Shown: positions 1-7,740 of the stretch, piece by piece
Layout of the letters: every line of letters begins with the position of its first letter
Numbering within the stretch: the stretch's first letter is position 1
Virus record (IMG/VR): IMGVR_UViG_3300031801_000895
Location: 1 to 21,149 of that record
DNA: 21,149 bases
DNA from: a virus
Reading direction: 5' to 3' (one strand)
Notes under the pieces: generated by a model
The model's database searches: none
The model's input: the letters and a program-made list of their open reading frames with translations, nothing else
Told to the model about the DNA's origin: nothing
Made by a program: the position numbers and the translations under genes

Positions 1-1062
1 GAAGGCGTTGAGTAGGAGGGTCTTGCCGCAACCTGGCGGGCCGACGATGAACATCCAGATGGGGTCGCCTGGGAGCTGGATGGAGAGGACGGTGGCGAAC
101 ATGAGCGCTAGGCCGTCCGCCATTTGCTTGTCGATGTGGTAGCTCTTTTTGAAGTCGCCTAGGACTTGTGAGAATTTGTTGCGGCGAGGGAGGTCGAGGG
201 CTTTGACGTCGATTACCGTCTTGGTGCCTCCTGAAAGAGGATCAACCATCGCCATTAGGTCGGACCAGACGCGGGCAGGCTTTTGCTTTGCTTCGTCTAG
301 GCAACTGTGGACGTGGTCGCGGATGTCCCACTTCTCGGGGAAGGTCGAGTTCCAGCGGATGCCTTGGATGGAGTTGGCTACGGTTTTCAGTTTGTCGGCA
401 GATCGACGCATGCCTTCCGTGCCGGGGTTGTCGTTGTCGTAGAGAAAGATGATGTCACGCTTGGTTAGGAGCGTGTGCCATTCGTCTTTCATCATTTGGG
501 ATCCGGGTACGCCAAGGACGGAGCCATTCTGTCGACAGGATAGGCGTAGTCGTTCTAGGGCTAGGGCGTCCCATTCGCCTTCGCAGAGGTAGACGGGACC
601 GCGTCCGCTCATTTGGTCGGCTCGCCAGAGTTGGAGGCCGAGACCGGCGGTTCTCATTACGTCGTGCTCTTCTTGGTAGACTGCCAGGTTGATGAGTCCG
701 CCGCGACGGGATTTGATTGGGATTAGCCAGCGGGGATCCGAGAAGAGGTGGTCTTGCGCGAAGCCGTGGTCCTTGAACATTTTCCAGGGGATGCCGAAGC
801 GGTCGACTGCAAGGCGTCGATAGTCGGCGGTCGTTGTGGTCTCGGCTGCGGCGTCCAGGGTTTGTTGTAAGAAGCTGGATAGGTTGCCTTTACGACCGCA
901 GTGCTTGCAGTCCCAGAGTTGTTTTTCGATGTCGACGTAGAGCTTTCGACCTTCGGCGTTGCAGAAGGGGCATGTCCCCCTAGCTTCCTTATCACGTTCT
1001 GTCGTTCTGTTGAAGTCGACTCCGTGGAACGCGAACGGACGAAGTTTCTGATGAATTGCCAC
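1..1062 (-). CDS. Bifunctional DNA primase-helicase, 3' end cut by window edge
   Basis: The frame is open for 354 codons from a GTG at 1062-1060 to the window edge, so the C-terminus is missing. The GTG is chosen because AAAGGAAG lies just upstream and no in-frame ATG precedes the zinc motif. Visible in order: a zinc ribbon with Cys31, Cys34, Cys52 and Cys55 (CPFC, then 17 residues, then CKHC); a Toprim domain with YLCEGEWDALAL (Glu161) and LYDNDNPG (Asp209, Asp211); and a Walker A motif GPPGCGKT at 341-348 just before the edge. In phage enzymes of this layout the zinc ribbon and Toprim domain make RNA primers and the P-loop domain unwinds DNA. It is the last visible gene of the leftward replication block. 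Primase is clear. The helicase part rests on Walker A alone, because the later motifs lie outside the window. Confidence 0.88.
   Translation of the reverse strand, partial: MAIHQKLRPFAFHGVDFNRTTERDKEARGTCPFCNAEGRKLYVDIEKQLWDCKHCGRKGNLSSFLQQTLDAAAETTTTADYRRLAVDRFGIPWKMFKDHGFAQDHLFSDPRWLIPIKSRRGGLINLAVYQEEHDVMRTAGLGLQLWRADQMSGRGPVYLCEGEWDALALERLRLSCRQNGSVLGVPGSQMMKDEWHTLLTKRDIIFLYDNDNPGTEGMRRSADKLKTVANSIQGIRWNSTFPEKWDIRDHVHSCLDEAKQKPARVWSDLMAMVDPLSGGTKTVIDVKALDLPRRNKFSQVLGDFKKSYHIDKQMADGLALMFATVLSIQLPGDPIWMFIVGPPGCGKTLLLNAF
229..241 (+). repeat. Dispersed 13-bp motif, copy 1
   Basis: TCCTGAAAGAGGA, 12 of 13 bases matching the consensus TCCTGAAAGAGAA. It lies inside the primase-helicase gene, antisense to it, and is flanked so that CCTC/GAGG can pair around a CTGAAA loop. 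Confidence 0.75.
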
Positions 1063-1114
1063 GAGCTTCCTTTCTAGTTACACTAACAGTTGAGTTGCGA
1101 GCACACTGGGTCGG

Positions 1115-1151
1115 CCCCGGCAGGGTTTCGCACTTCCCTGCCGGGGTTTTT
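1115..1151 (+). terminator. Strong hairpin with T-run, facing against the genes
   Basis: A perfect 11-bp stem (CCCCGGCAGGG at 1115-1125 with CCCTGCCGGGG at 1136-1146, 10-nt loop) is followed by TTTTT at 1147-1151 on the plus strand. It lies between the DUF932 gene and the primase-helicase gene, both leftward. Read leftward there is no T-run after the stem, so by sequence it is a rightward terminator, or an mRNA stabiliser or processing hairpin for the leftward message. Confidence 0.7.
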
Positions 1152-1159
1152 ACTTCCGA

Positions 1160-2020
1160 CTAGAACGTCAAGTCTCCCTGAGCCTTCTTCGGGATCAGGC
1201 TGTTCGCGACTCGGAATCCTTTCTCCAGCGTTAACAGCTGGCTCGGGGGCGGAATCTCCTTCACGATGTGGGTGAAGGCGTTGTACCAATCCCATACCGT
1301 GCTGTTGAAGTCCCAAGCCTTGCGGTCCTGGTCTTCAGGGATCCAGAGGGCAGTGCCTTCAGTCTTGATGACGTTCCAGACACGGTCGACCTCGCCAACC
1401 AGCCGCCAGGAGAGTAACCCTTCGCGGCCGATCCGCAAGAGGGTCTGGTCGTGCAGCTTGTCGGTAACTTGGTGGTTGGTAAACTCAGAAGTTACCCCGC
1501 CCACCCCGCGCAGCCGATCCATCAGACCTTGGATCTTCTCTTTGACCCAATCCATCAGGTTCAGGCCCGTTGTGTGGCGTCGTTTCCACACCTCGGAGCC
1601 GCCCACGATTCCGTTGGTACACATAAGGACTGATCCGCCGACGCACATTGTGAGTGACGACTTGGAGTCGTTGGAGTGCTTGAAACCGAGACCGTACCGA
1701 GTTTCCTGGGGGACTCCTTCCATTAACATCGGCGTCGGCTTGGCTGTCTTGCGAGCCTTCTTCGGTACGCTGCCCAGCTCGAACCCGCCGATGAGCGCGG
1801 CCCCGTTGGGGCTGACCGCGTACGTCTCGTTGAGGGGCTTGTAACGGAATTCGTCCCACAGGACTTCGTGAAGTGTGTTGACGAGTTCCCCGTGCTGGAT
1901 CCCACGCCACCGACTGGAGCGTGTCAGTTTCCCGACAGTAACGTCGGTTACAGGCACATCGTTTAACTCCTTCGCGGTGTGCTTGGAGTAGTCACCTCGC
2001 ATGATATTAAGCATCGTCAT
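1160..2020 (-). CDS. DUF932-family phage/plasmid-like protein
   Basis: A 286-residue protein. The stretch around residues 111-150 (LGFKHSNDSKSS, then GGSVLMCTNGIV, then WKRRHTTG) has the pattern seen in DUF932 proteins, common in phages and plasmids and of undetermined biochemical role. The start at ATG 2020 is supported by AGGAAAGG directly upstream and overlaps the preceding gene by 14 bases, which indicates translational coupling. The next gene downstream encodes the primase-helicase, so a role in DNA replication or DNA handling is plausible, but this is inference from position only. No signal peptide or membrane segment is seen. Confidence 0.7.
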   Translation of the reverse strand: MTMLNIMRGDYSKHTAKELNDVPVTDVTVGKLTRSSRWRGIQHGELVNTLHEVLWDEFRYKPLNETYAVSPNGAALIGGFELGSVPKKARKTAKPTPMLMEGVPQETRYGLGFKHSNDSKSSLTMCVGGSVLMCTNGIVGGSEVWKRRHTTGLNLMDWVKEKIQGLMDRLRGVGGVTSEFTNHQVTDKLHDQTLLRIGREGLLSWRLVGEVDRVWNVIKTEGTALWIPEDQDRKAWDFNSTVWDWYNAFTHIVKEIPPPSQLLTLEKGFRVANSLIPKKAQGDLTF

Positions 2021-2282
2021 TCGCCTTTCCTAAGAGAGTTCCTTCCCCGAAAATCGGGGTTTCGTATGGTACGGGAAGATTCTCGTTCTGTGTGAACTCG
2101 ACATCCTCCATCCGTTGCTTCCATTCACAAAACCAGTCCATGAGTCCCCGGACGATCCGATCCGGGTCGTTGGCGACGTCGCCAGGTCCCAGTTCAACTC
2201 GTCTTCCGTCTGGGAAGGTAATCATCGGGATTCGTTGTCCTGCTTGGTTGGTGATCGTCACCGCGTCTTTTGATGTGGTCAA
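2007..2282 (-). CDS. Small conserved-looking protein of unknown function, TTG start
   Basis: A 91-residue acidic protein that I do not recognise. The start is a TTG at 2282-2280 that overlaps the polymerase stop codon (TTGA). It is preceded by AAAGGAGGTG at correct spacing, one of the best ribosome sites in the window, which decides the start. The middle reads PDGRRVELGPGDVANDPDRI and suggests a small beta-rich domain. The gene is coupled to the polymerase upstream and to the DUF932 gene downstream by overlaps, so all three are likely made from one message. The function is probably accessory to replication, by position only. Confidence 0.75.
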   Translation of the reverse strand: MTTSKDAVTITNQAGQRIPMITFPDGRRVELGPGDVANDPDRIVRGLMDWFCEWKQRMEDVEFTQNENLPVPYETPIFGEGTLLGKANDDA

Positions 2283-4237
2283 AGTGACACCTCCTTTACG
2301 TTTTTCCAGTTGGATCCTTCCGTCGCCACTGCAACATCCACCGGGGTTGATACTCCGATAGGAGTTCCAGCGGATTCCATAATAGACTTAATATGTTGCA
2401 TCAGTTCTATAGGCGTTCCCTTCTTAATGAGGAAGATCAGTTCGTCGTAGATTGTCGCGACCAAGCGTATTCGGCCTTCGGACTTGGTCACGACCTTGGC
2501 GTCAGTCTCGATGATGGAATTCTTACATAGGTCTCCTGCGGTTCCTTGGATGATGTAGTTCGTCCCCTTGTAGCCCTCGTGACGTGGGACAGACAACGGA
2601 TAGTCAAAGAGGGTTCGTACTTGTCCTGTCTTCTCGCTTTGTCGGATCGTCTTCTTCATGAAGGATACGACGCCGGGATAGTTGCGCGACATGCCTTCTA
2701 GGAACGTGGTTGCATCCGTTCCTACCATCCGCGAGAGCCTGCTGGCGGATGCCCCGTACTGCCATGCGAAGTTGACGGACTTGCCTTGGCCTCGGTGGAT
2801 GCTGAAAGTATCCGCCGTCAGTTGGTGCATGTCCAAACCCTCCTTGAGGACTCGGAGCAGTGTGGGATCCTTGGAGGCGTGAGCCATCAGACGGAGTTCT
2901 AGTTGCTGCCAGTCAAAGCACCACATCTCCCAGCCGGGTGGTGGACCGAAGACGGAACGGAGCGGGGCGTCGTCTCGCTTTCCTACGTTGTACTCGTTGG
3001 GGTTGGAGCTAGAGAATCGTGTGGTCGCAGTCCCCCACGGGTTGTGGCCGCCGTGTAGAACCCACCGGTCAGCCTCCTTGACCATCTTGTCTTCGTAGCC
3101 GGCAAGGTAGGTGAAATTTGTATTCGTCTTTCGATAGTCGAGGATGGTTGCTAATATCTTGGACCGCATACGTGCCCACTGTTTTTCGGTGGGTGTTGCG
3201 TAACGAACACCGGGTCGAGCTTTCCCACGCCCCCACAACTCGTTAGAGAGGATATGACTTACCTTGCCGGTTGCGGCAACTGTGGCACACATAAAATCGA
3301 GCAACCCTAAAGACTCCGCATCGCATGAACGGTTCCTGGTCGGGGTGTATTTGACCACCGGCAGGCCCAAACTTTCAGCTCCATACAACGCATCAGATAA
3401 CTGAGCCGGAGAACGAACATTGAAGCGTGCCCCAAACTTCTTTTGCAGAAAGGACTCAGCCTTGGTCTTGCTCCGCATGTATTCCCGCCGCTTCTTTGTG
3501 ACGGCGGTAGGTCGCAGGGGGAGGCCCTCCCGTTTCATGTTGAATGAATGGCGGCACATTTGTCGCTCACGTTGGTAGCGGGACCAAAGCCCCCCCTTGC
3601 GAAGCTCTTTCTGAAAGAGAATATTGAGTAGGGCCGTGCGAATCGGATCTTGTTTGCCGTAGACCTGGGCAGACTCGTCTCCCGATATATGGAAGGGGAG
3701 CCAGTAGTCGTTGTAGACTCCTGCATCGTCTCGTAAGCCTGGTCCGCATGGAATCCCATCTCGCTTAGCGATACGACGTGCCTTGATGACGTTCTCCTTA
3801 AGAATGTCTTCGTCGGTGTCCGGCATCTCCAAGTACTTGATGGCAAGGTTTTTTAGACCGTGCGATTCCCCGGAGTCGAGGATGTGGGACATAGGTAGGG
3901 TGTCGTCGATGTCGTCCCAGCGATCGGTGAAGTCGATCTTGAGTTGCAGCAGGGCTTCGACGTCGAACGATGCGTTGTGAAACACGAGCCGGGGGTAGTC
4001 GGCGGCAAGTTCTTGGAAGTCCTTCAGGTCTTGTCGTTTCCACTTCGCCTTGCGGGTCCAGGGATCAACCGGGGCGTGCCATAAACGACTCTCTCCTTTC
4101 TGGTTGCATGTCGAAATGATGAACGGCATGCACACGTTGGGGAAAGGCTTGCCGGTCAGGTCGTTGATGTATGGAACGTAGAATTCGCCGCCGGTCGTCT
4201 CAGTGTCGATTGCGAGGAAGCGTTGTGTTTTTGCCAT
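2279..4237 (-). CDS. polA: Family A DNA polymerase with 3'-5' exonuclease domain
   Basis: A 652-residue replicative polymerase of the Pol I family without the 5'-nuclease domain, as is usual for phages. Exonuclease: Exo I DTET (Asp11, Glu13), Exo II FHNASFD (Asp92), Exo III YGKQD (Tyr193, Asp197). Polymerase: SSSNPNEYN near 409-417, motif A CFDWQQLELRLMAH (Asp442), O-helix HRGQGKSVNFAWQYG with Arg482, Lys486, Phe490 and Tyr494 at the canonical four-residue spacing, IIQGTAGDL near 562-570, and motif C IYDEL (Asp598, Glu599). Motif C normally reads HDE; here the histidine is tyrosine (Tyr597). All metal-binding acids are present, so it should be active. Phe at position 490 is the usual Pol I residue. 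The gene follows a strong terminator and begins inside repeat element A, so its expression may be set separately from the SSB gene upstream. Confidence 0.96.
   Translation of the reverse strand: MAKTQRFLAIDTETTGGEFYVPYINDLTGKPFPNVCMPFIISTCNQKGESRLWHAPVDPWTRKAKWKRQDLKDFQELAADYPRLVFHNASFDVEALLQLKIDFTDRWDDIDDTLPMSHILDSGESHGLKNLAIKYLEMPDTDEDILKENVIKARRIAKRDGIPCGPGLRDDAGVYNDYWLPFHISGDESAQVYGKQDPIRTALLNILFQKELRKGGLWSRYQRERQMCRHSFNMKREGLPLRPTAVTKKRREYMRSKTKAESFLQKKFGARFNVRSPAQLSDALYGAESLGLPVVKYTPTRNRSCDAESLGLLDFMCATVAATGKVSHILSNELWGRGKARPGVRYATPTEKQWARMRSKILATILDYRKTNTNFTYLAGYEDKMVKEADRWVLHGGHNPWGTATTRFSSSNPNEYNVGKRDDAPLRSVFGPPPGWEMWCFDWQQLELRLMAHASKDPTLLRVLKEGLDMHQLTADTFSIHRGQGKSVNFAWQYGASASRLSRMVGTDATTFLEGMSRNYPGVVSFMKKTIRQSEKTGQVRTLFDYPLSVPRHEGYKGTNYIIQGTAGDLCKNSIIETDAKVVTKSEGRIRLVATIYDELIFLIKKGTPIELMQHIKSIMESAGTPIGVSTPVDVAVATEGSNWKNVKEVSL
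3609..3621 (+). repeat. Dispersed 13-bp motif, copy 2
   Basis: TTCTGAAAGAGAA, 12 of 13 to consensus, inside the polymerase gene and antisense to it. The flank makes CTCTTTCTGAAAGAG, an almost perfect inverted repeat. Confidence 0.75.
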
Positions 4238-4271
4238 AGTGGTACCTACCGCAAATTGCGGTTTTTATTCC
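4235..4271 (+). repeat. Gene-boundary element A (hairpin plus T-run)
   Basis: On the plus strand: CATAGTGGTACCTA, then the dyad CCGCA-AAT-TGCGG (4249-4261), then TTTTTATTCC. It is one of four related elements (A-D). The CAT is the complement of the polymerase start codon, so the leftward polymerase message begins with the dyad and only a weak AGGT ribosome site. Read rightward it resembles a short terminator aimed against the gene. It could be an operator, a translation-control hairpin or a cassette boundary. Confidence 0.7.
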
Positions 4272-4281
4272 TAGAGGTATG

Positions 4282-4320
4282 AAAAAGAGGGGCGGTCCCC
4301 TGCTAGAAAGACCGCCCCTC
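4282..4320 (-). terminator. Rho-independent terminator after the SSB gene
   Basis: A perfect 11-bp stem, GAGGGGCGGTC pairing with GACCGCCCCTC (4287-4297 with 4310-4320), has a 12-nt loop and is followed on the minus strand by TTTTT (4286-4282). It lies 33 bases past the stop codon of the SSB gene and faces the right way. It should end or attenuate the upstream transcript before the polymerase gene. Confidence 0.92.
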
Positions 4321-4352
4321 GACGCGACGACACCGTGCCGTGCCGTGTTGGG

Positions 4353-5033
4353 TTACTCCTCGTCGTATTGGACTTGGTGTTCGCTCAGTTCTTCGTCGTC
4401 GACCAAGCCGTTGCAGTAGACGTTCTGGAAGTGTTGTGGCTTACCCGACGTACTCTCGCTGGCCGAGATGAGGGTGTTGACCACGTTTGCGCGGACGAAC
4501 GGACGTGCCCCCTCAACCTCATCCGGGTTGCCGTTAAGCATCGTTGCGACCTTCGGCAGTTCGCGAATGCTTTTGATCTTCTTCGTATTGACGCCCATGT
4601 TCTGTAGGCGTTCCGAGAGCCTGATTAGGCCAGTCTTGCCGCCACGCTCTTCCGTAGTAGCGGAGTCATAGGACTTGACTGTTTCACCGGCCAGATCACC
4701 AACGCGGATCGTGTACCGGCACCGCATGTATGCGGAGGGCTCCCGGTCAACCATCTCGCCAGTTTCCTTGTCCTTCACCTTCTTCAGTTTGGTTGCGCCG
4801 ACCGTACAGCCGGTGAGCTGCATGATGTACTCGCCGTTCACTACTGCTTGGTTGGGTCCGAAGTCGGGGGAGGAAGGTTCCGCACTGCGGGCCTCATCCC
4901 ACGCACCATCTAAACCCTCGACCGCTTCTGCAAACGACATAACTTTATTCGCCTTCTTAGTGGGTGAAGGTCGAGTTTTCTTTGTGGCAGCAGGTCGAGT
5001 TCGCTTTGATGCAGCAGTTTTCTTCTTAGCCAT
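4353..5033 (-). CDS. Probable single-stranded DNA-binding protein with basic N-terminal tail
   Basis: A 226-residue protein. Residues 1-30 are a lysine/arginine/alanine/proline tail. Residues about 64-165 contain VVNGEYIMQLTGC, MRCRYTIRVGDLAG and a long amphipathic part, the layout of phage DUF669-like SSB proteins. The last 16 residues are acidic (VDDEELSEHQVQYDEE), like the protein-docking tails of SSBs. The role would be coating single strands at the fork and in recombination. Neighbours fit: Sak4-like ATPase upstream and polymerase downstream. The start has AAGGG upstream. The histone-like N-terminal tail is unusual for an SSB. The family call rests on pattern and context, not on an invariant catalytic motif. 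Confidence 0.65.
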   Translation of the reverse strand: MAKKKTAASKRTRPAATKKTRPSPTKKANKVMSFAEAVEGLDGAWDEARSAEPSSPDFGPNQAVVNGEYIMQLTGCTVGATKLKKVKDKETGEMVDREPSAYMRCRYTIRVGDLAGETVKSYDSATTEERGGKTGLIRLSERLQNMGVNTKKIKSIRELPKVATMLNGNPDEVEGARPFVRANVVNTLISASESTSGKPQHFQNVYCNGLVDDEELSEHQVQYDEE

Positions 5034-5086
5034 TTAACTTACCCTTACATTTGTTGAAAACTAGTGAGCTACGAAACACAGTGTGA

Positions 5087-5941
5087 CTACTCGTCGGAAT
5101 TCATGAAGTAGCCTTCGCACTTGTTCTGCCAACCAAGGCAGAGATTGCCGTACGCCTCTTGCGGAGAGGTCCCCATGAACAGGAGTTCGTACGGTTCACC
5201 AGCGCTGTCCTTTCCCTTCGGCTGGATGAAGTGTTCTTCGGAGTTAGCGACGGAACAGAGGGTAGTGTTACCCCCACGGATATATAGGACCCTGTCGTCT
5301 CCGTCCCAGCCGTAGTACGCGATGTACGCGGCTGGTTCGTAGGTCCATTGAACCGACCAAGGACGAGAGGTCGGTTGTCGTTGGTAGCCGATCACACCTT
5401 CTTCGACCAGCTCCTTGGTATTCTCCCGCGAGACTCCCTTCACATCTCGGGGACGGTGTCGGGCGTGCGATAGGAAGGTGAACCGCCAACCGTTGAAGAT
5501 CAAATCGGAATGGGTGTTGATCCAGTCTGTCTTCATCTCGTCCCATGACCGCCCGTGATCGTGCAGTCCGAGCAGGCTTGCCACTCCTTTGCGGCGGGCG
5601 TGGTAGTCCTCGCAGGCTTTAGCGGCGCGGTCGATCGTGTCGAGTACGATTCGTCCAGGTTTCTCGTCCGCGTTCAAGAGCTTGAGGTACTCTTGGTAGC
5701 GGGGCCACGATAATCTTTGCTCCCCCTGCTGCGGAATGATTGGGGACTTGATGTCGTAACGGCGGGCCTCCCACATGAAGTGAGCGGTGGTGTCTGGGAA
5801 TTGGGCAGCAAGAGTTGACTTGCCAATCCCTTTCTCCCCGTAGATGAACCAGGAGTAAGCATCGATGTTGGGCGGGGGTACGTTTTTCTGTCGGGGTATA
5901 GACAGCGCGGATGCCCGCCGCTGAACTTTCTTCTTTGCCAT
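5087..5941 (-). CDS. Sak4-like RecA-fold ATPase (phage recombinase)
   Basis: A 284-residue single-domain P-loop ATPase. Walker A is GEKGIGKST at 35-43. Walker B is GRIVLDTID near 96-104 (Asp101). A later TFLSHARHR near 155-163 fits the sensor strand of this group. This is the AAA_24/Sak4 type found beside phage SSBs and exonucleases, where it pairs single strands during recombination. The preceding gene encodes a RecE-like exonuclease and the next an SSB, matching that partnership. The start ATG 5941 has AAGGCGACC upstream and opens with MAKKK, shared with the genes on both sides. A generic phage ATPase is the alternative. Confidence 0.8.
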   Translation of the reverse strand: MAKKKVQRRASALSIPRQKNVPPPNIDAYSWFIYGEKGIGKSTLAAQFPDTTAHFMWEARRYDIKSPIIPQQGEQRLSWPRYQEYLKLLNADEKPGRIVLDTIDRAAKACEDYHARRKGVASLLGLHDHGRSWDEMKTDWINTHSDLIFNGWRFTFLSHARHRPRDVKGVSRENTKELVEEGVIGYQRQPTSRPWSVQWTYEPAAYIAYYGWDGDDRVLYIRGGNTTLCSVANSEEHFIQPKGKDSAGEPYELLFMGTSPQEAYGNLCLGWQNKCEGYFMNSDE

Positions 5942-5987
5942 GAGGTCGCCTTGGGGTCGAGCCTAGATTGGAACAGACACGGCCCTC

Positions 5988-6000
5988 TCCTGAAAGAGAA
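5988..6000 (+). repeat. Dispersed 13-bp motif, copy 3 (intergenic)
   Basis: TCCTGAAAGAGAA, exact consensus, in the 90-base gap between the exonuclease and Sak4-like genes. Flanking GGCC and AGGCC make a longer imperfect hairpin with the motif at the tip. Confidence 0.8.
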
Positions 6001-6031
6001 AGGCCGCATTTTGTGTGTCCGTGAGAAGCCG

Positions 6032-7051
6032 CTACGATATGTTGCGGTGGTATTGTGTCCACCAATCCTCTTTGAACCAGTTGGACAGGTCCCATTCCAT
6101 CGGGTCGACCGGGCCAGGCCACTTCCGCGATCGGCGGCAATCTTTCACCCGTTGCAGCAAAGTGACGCAAGTGTTTTCACCGATTGCCCCTGCCCGTTCT
6201 GACATTGGAGCCGCCATAACACCAAACGGCGGTTTAGATTCGGCCAACACGACGAAGACGTCGAAGTCTTTACTCTTTGGAATCAGGGCGCGGACACCTC
6301 TTCGGTAGAACGCTAGCTGGCAATGGGTGTCGAAGTTATCCAGCTCCCACCTGAAAAGTTTCTCGGTAGTCTTCAGGTCCGAGATCCATTCGTGCTTCCG
6401 ACTGAGGAAGTCGAGCCGGGCTTTACAGCGTACGTCCAACTCGGGATCAGTCCAAACGAGAACCGTCTCCGCGTCTCCGTCTGTGAAGTACTCGCGAGCC
6501 CTGAGGTTTTGGTTGAGCGACTTGAGCATGCCCACCATGTTGGCGAACCACTGCGCACTCACTGCCGTCTTGCCGACGTGAGATTGCATGTACATGAGCA
6601 CCTTGTCCTTGTACAGTTTGGTGGCTTTGGGGGATGCATACTCTGCCGGACTCTTTCCCTTGCTGTCGACCTGGCGGACACGTTCCGACTGGGTTTCTGC
6701 TACGAACTTCTCTTCTGGAATCACCACGTAACGTCGGGTGAGCATCGCCGGTTCGAGAGCCCCGCTATGTAGCAGGTTGCCAAGGGCAAGGTGTGGGGCT
6801 TCGTTTCGCTGCGGGGTGTAACGGAAATGCAGGGGTGAGTATTGCATCAGCGCGAGCGAGTGCCAGTTGACGGCGTCGATCTGGCAATAGTCAGCGAAGG
6901 GAACGTCGTTATAGATCCCGTCGCTTATGTTGAAGGGGTTGTGAACGGAGTCCGCCGGTCGGCGGGCAACCTTCCACGCTGCCTCCAGGGCTTCGTCTTC
7001 AAGGGGGTTTTTGGGTAGCTGCTTCTTTACGATTGTCTTCTTCTTTGCCAT
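6032..7051 (-). CDS. RecE-like PD-(D/E)XK exonuclease (DUF3799/PDDEXK_1 type)
   Basis: A 339-residue protein with the features of RecE/exodeoxyribonuclease VIII C-terminal nucleases: LALGNLLHSGALEP with His95, VRCKARLDFL with Asp214, WISDLKTTE with Asp225 and Lys227 (the D-x-K core), and THCQLAFYRRG with Gln245 and Tyr249. It should resect one strand of double-stranded ends to load the recombinase. The adjacent Sak4-like ATPase and SSB make a complete exonuclease/annealing module. The start ATG 7051 follows AAGGA and again opens MAKKK. A RecB/Cas4-type nuclease is the alternative, but the Cas4 iron-sulfur cysteines are not seen. Confidence 0.85.
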   Translation of the reverse strand: MAKKKTIVKKQLPKNPLEDEALEAAWKVARRPADSVHNPFNISDGIYNDVPFADYCQIDAVNWHSLALMQYSPLHFRYTPQRNEAPHLALGNLLHSGALEPAMLTRRYVVIPEEKFVAETQSERVRQVDSKGKSPAEYASPKATKLYKDKVLMYMQSHVGKTAVSAQWFANMVGMLKSLNQNLRAREYFTDGDAETVLVWTDPELDVRCKARLDFLSRKHEWISDLKTTEKLFRWELDNFDTHCQLAFYRRGVRALIPKSKDFDVFVVLAESKPPFGVMAAPMSERAGAIGENTCVTLLQRVKDCRRSRKWPGPVDPMEWDLSNWFKEDWWTQYHRNIS

Positions 7052-7062
7052 GGGTCGGGTCC

Positions 7063-7731
7063 TTAGAGTTCAAGGTTCGTGACGAATTCGACAAGGTCAA
7101 CTAGCATCGTTTTGTAGGACAGTGCAGAGTCACCTCCTTGTCGCAGGCAGTACGCGGGGTGGTAAATCTCCAGAATTGGGACTCCCCAGTGATCTAGGGC
7201 AGGCTTTACTAGCTTCTTAGCGACCTTTCCCATCAAGACGATTGCGCGTGGGTCGGCAATGTCGAGCATCTCTAGAAAACGAGGCCGACACTTCTCGCCT
7301 TCCGCCAGGGTTGGTTGTCGGAGCGGAGGCAGCTTGCCCGACGTTGGGTCGTGGTCGGTGTAGTCCAGCGGAAGACAAGACACCGCATTTGTGACAGCGT
7401 AGGAAAACGGGTCAAACAGACGATCGAAGGAGTCGAGGAGTAGGAGGTCGAAAATTTTCTTCCCTGCCTTACCGACGAAGGGGTAGCCGAGTGAGTCCTC
7501 GTCTCGACCGGGGGCTTCTCCAACGAAGAGAATGTCACACGGAACAGTACCTCGCCAGTACACCTTCTGGCTTGCAGTCTTGTGTAGGGGACAGCGTTTG
7601 CAGCCGTCCCAGTCGTCTTCGTGTCGGGAGCAGCTTTCTACAATTTTTTTGTGAAGTTCTACGCCGTAGGTCGCCTCTCGGGTGAGATCCCGAGCGTGGA
7701 TCAGCTGGTACTTATCCTGTTCGAGCTTCAT
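7063..7731 (-). CDS. Family 4 uracil-DNA glycosylase (iron-sulfur type)
   Basis: A 222-residue protein. The signature VGEAPGRDED at 70-79, then GYPFVGKAGKK, TNAVSCLPLDY near 114-124 and IYHPAYCLR with His191 identify family 4 UDG, which removes uracil from DNA. Four cysteines for a 4Fe-4S cluster are present: Cys44, Cys47, Cys119 and Cys148. The gap between the last two is 28 residues, longer than the 14-17 I recall for classical thermophile enzymes. The gene sits between the helicase and exonuclease genes with gaps of about 10 bases, so it is part of the replication operon. Uracil repair is likely; a structural role at the fork is speculative. Confidence 0.93.
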   Translation of the reverse strand: MKLEQDKYQLIHARDLTREATYGVELHKKIVESCSRHEDDWDGCKRCPLHKTASQKVYWRGTVPCDILFVGEAPGRDEDSLGYPFVGKAGKKIFDLLLLDSFDRLFDPFSYAVTNAVSCLPLDYTDHDPTSGKLPPLRQPTLAEGEKCRPRFLEMLDIADPRAIVLMGKVAKKLVKPALDHWGVPILEIYHPAYCLRQGGDSALSYKTMLVDLVEFVTNLEL

Positions 7732-7740
7732 GTCGGTCCC

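Noticed and set aside
2802-3378. Two further CTGAAAG/CTTTCAG heptamers (2802 and 3372)
   Set aside because: Only 7 bases match, and about 2-3 such heptamers are expected by chance.
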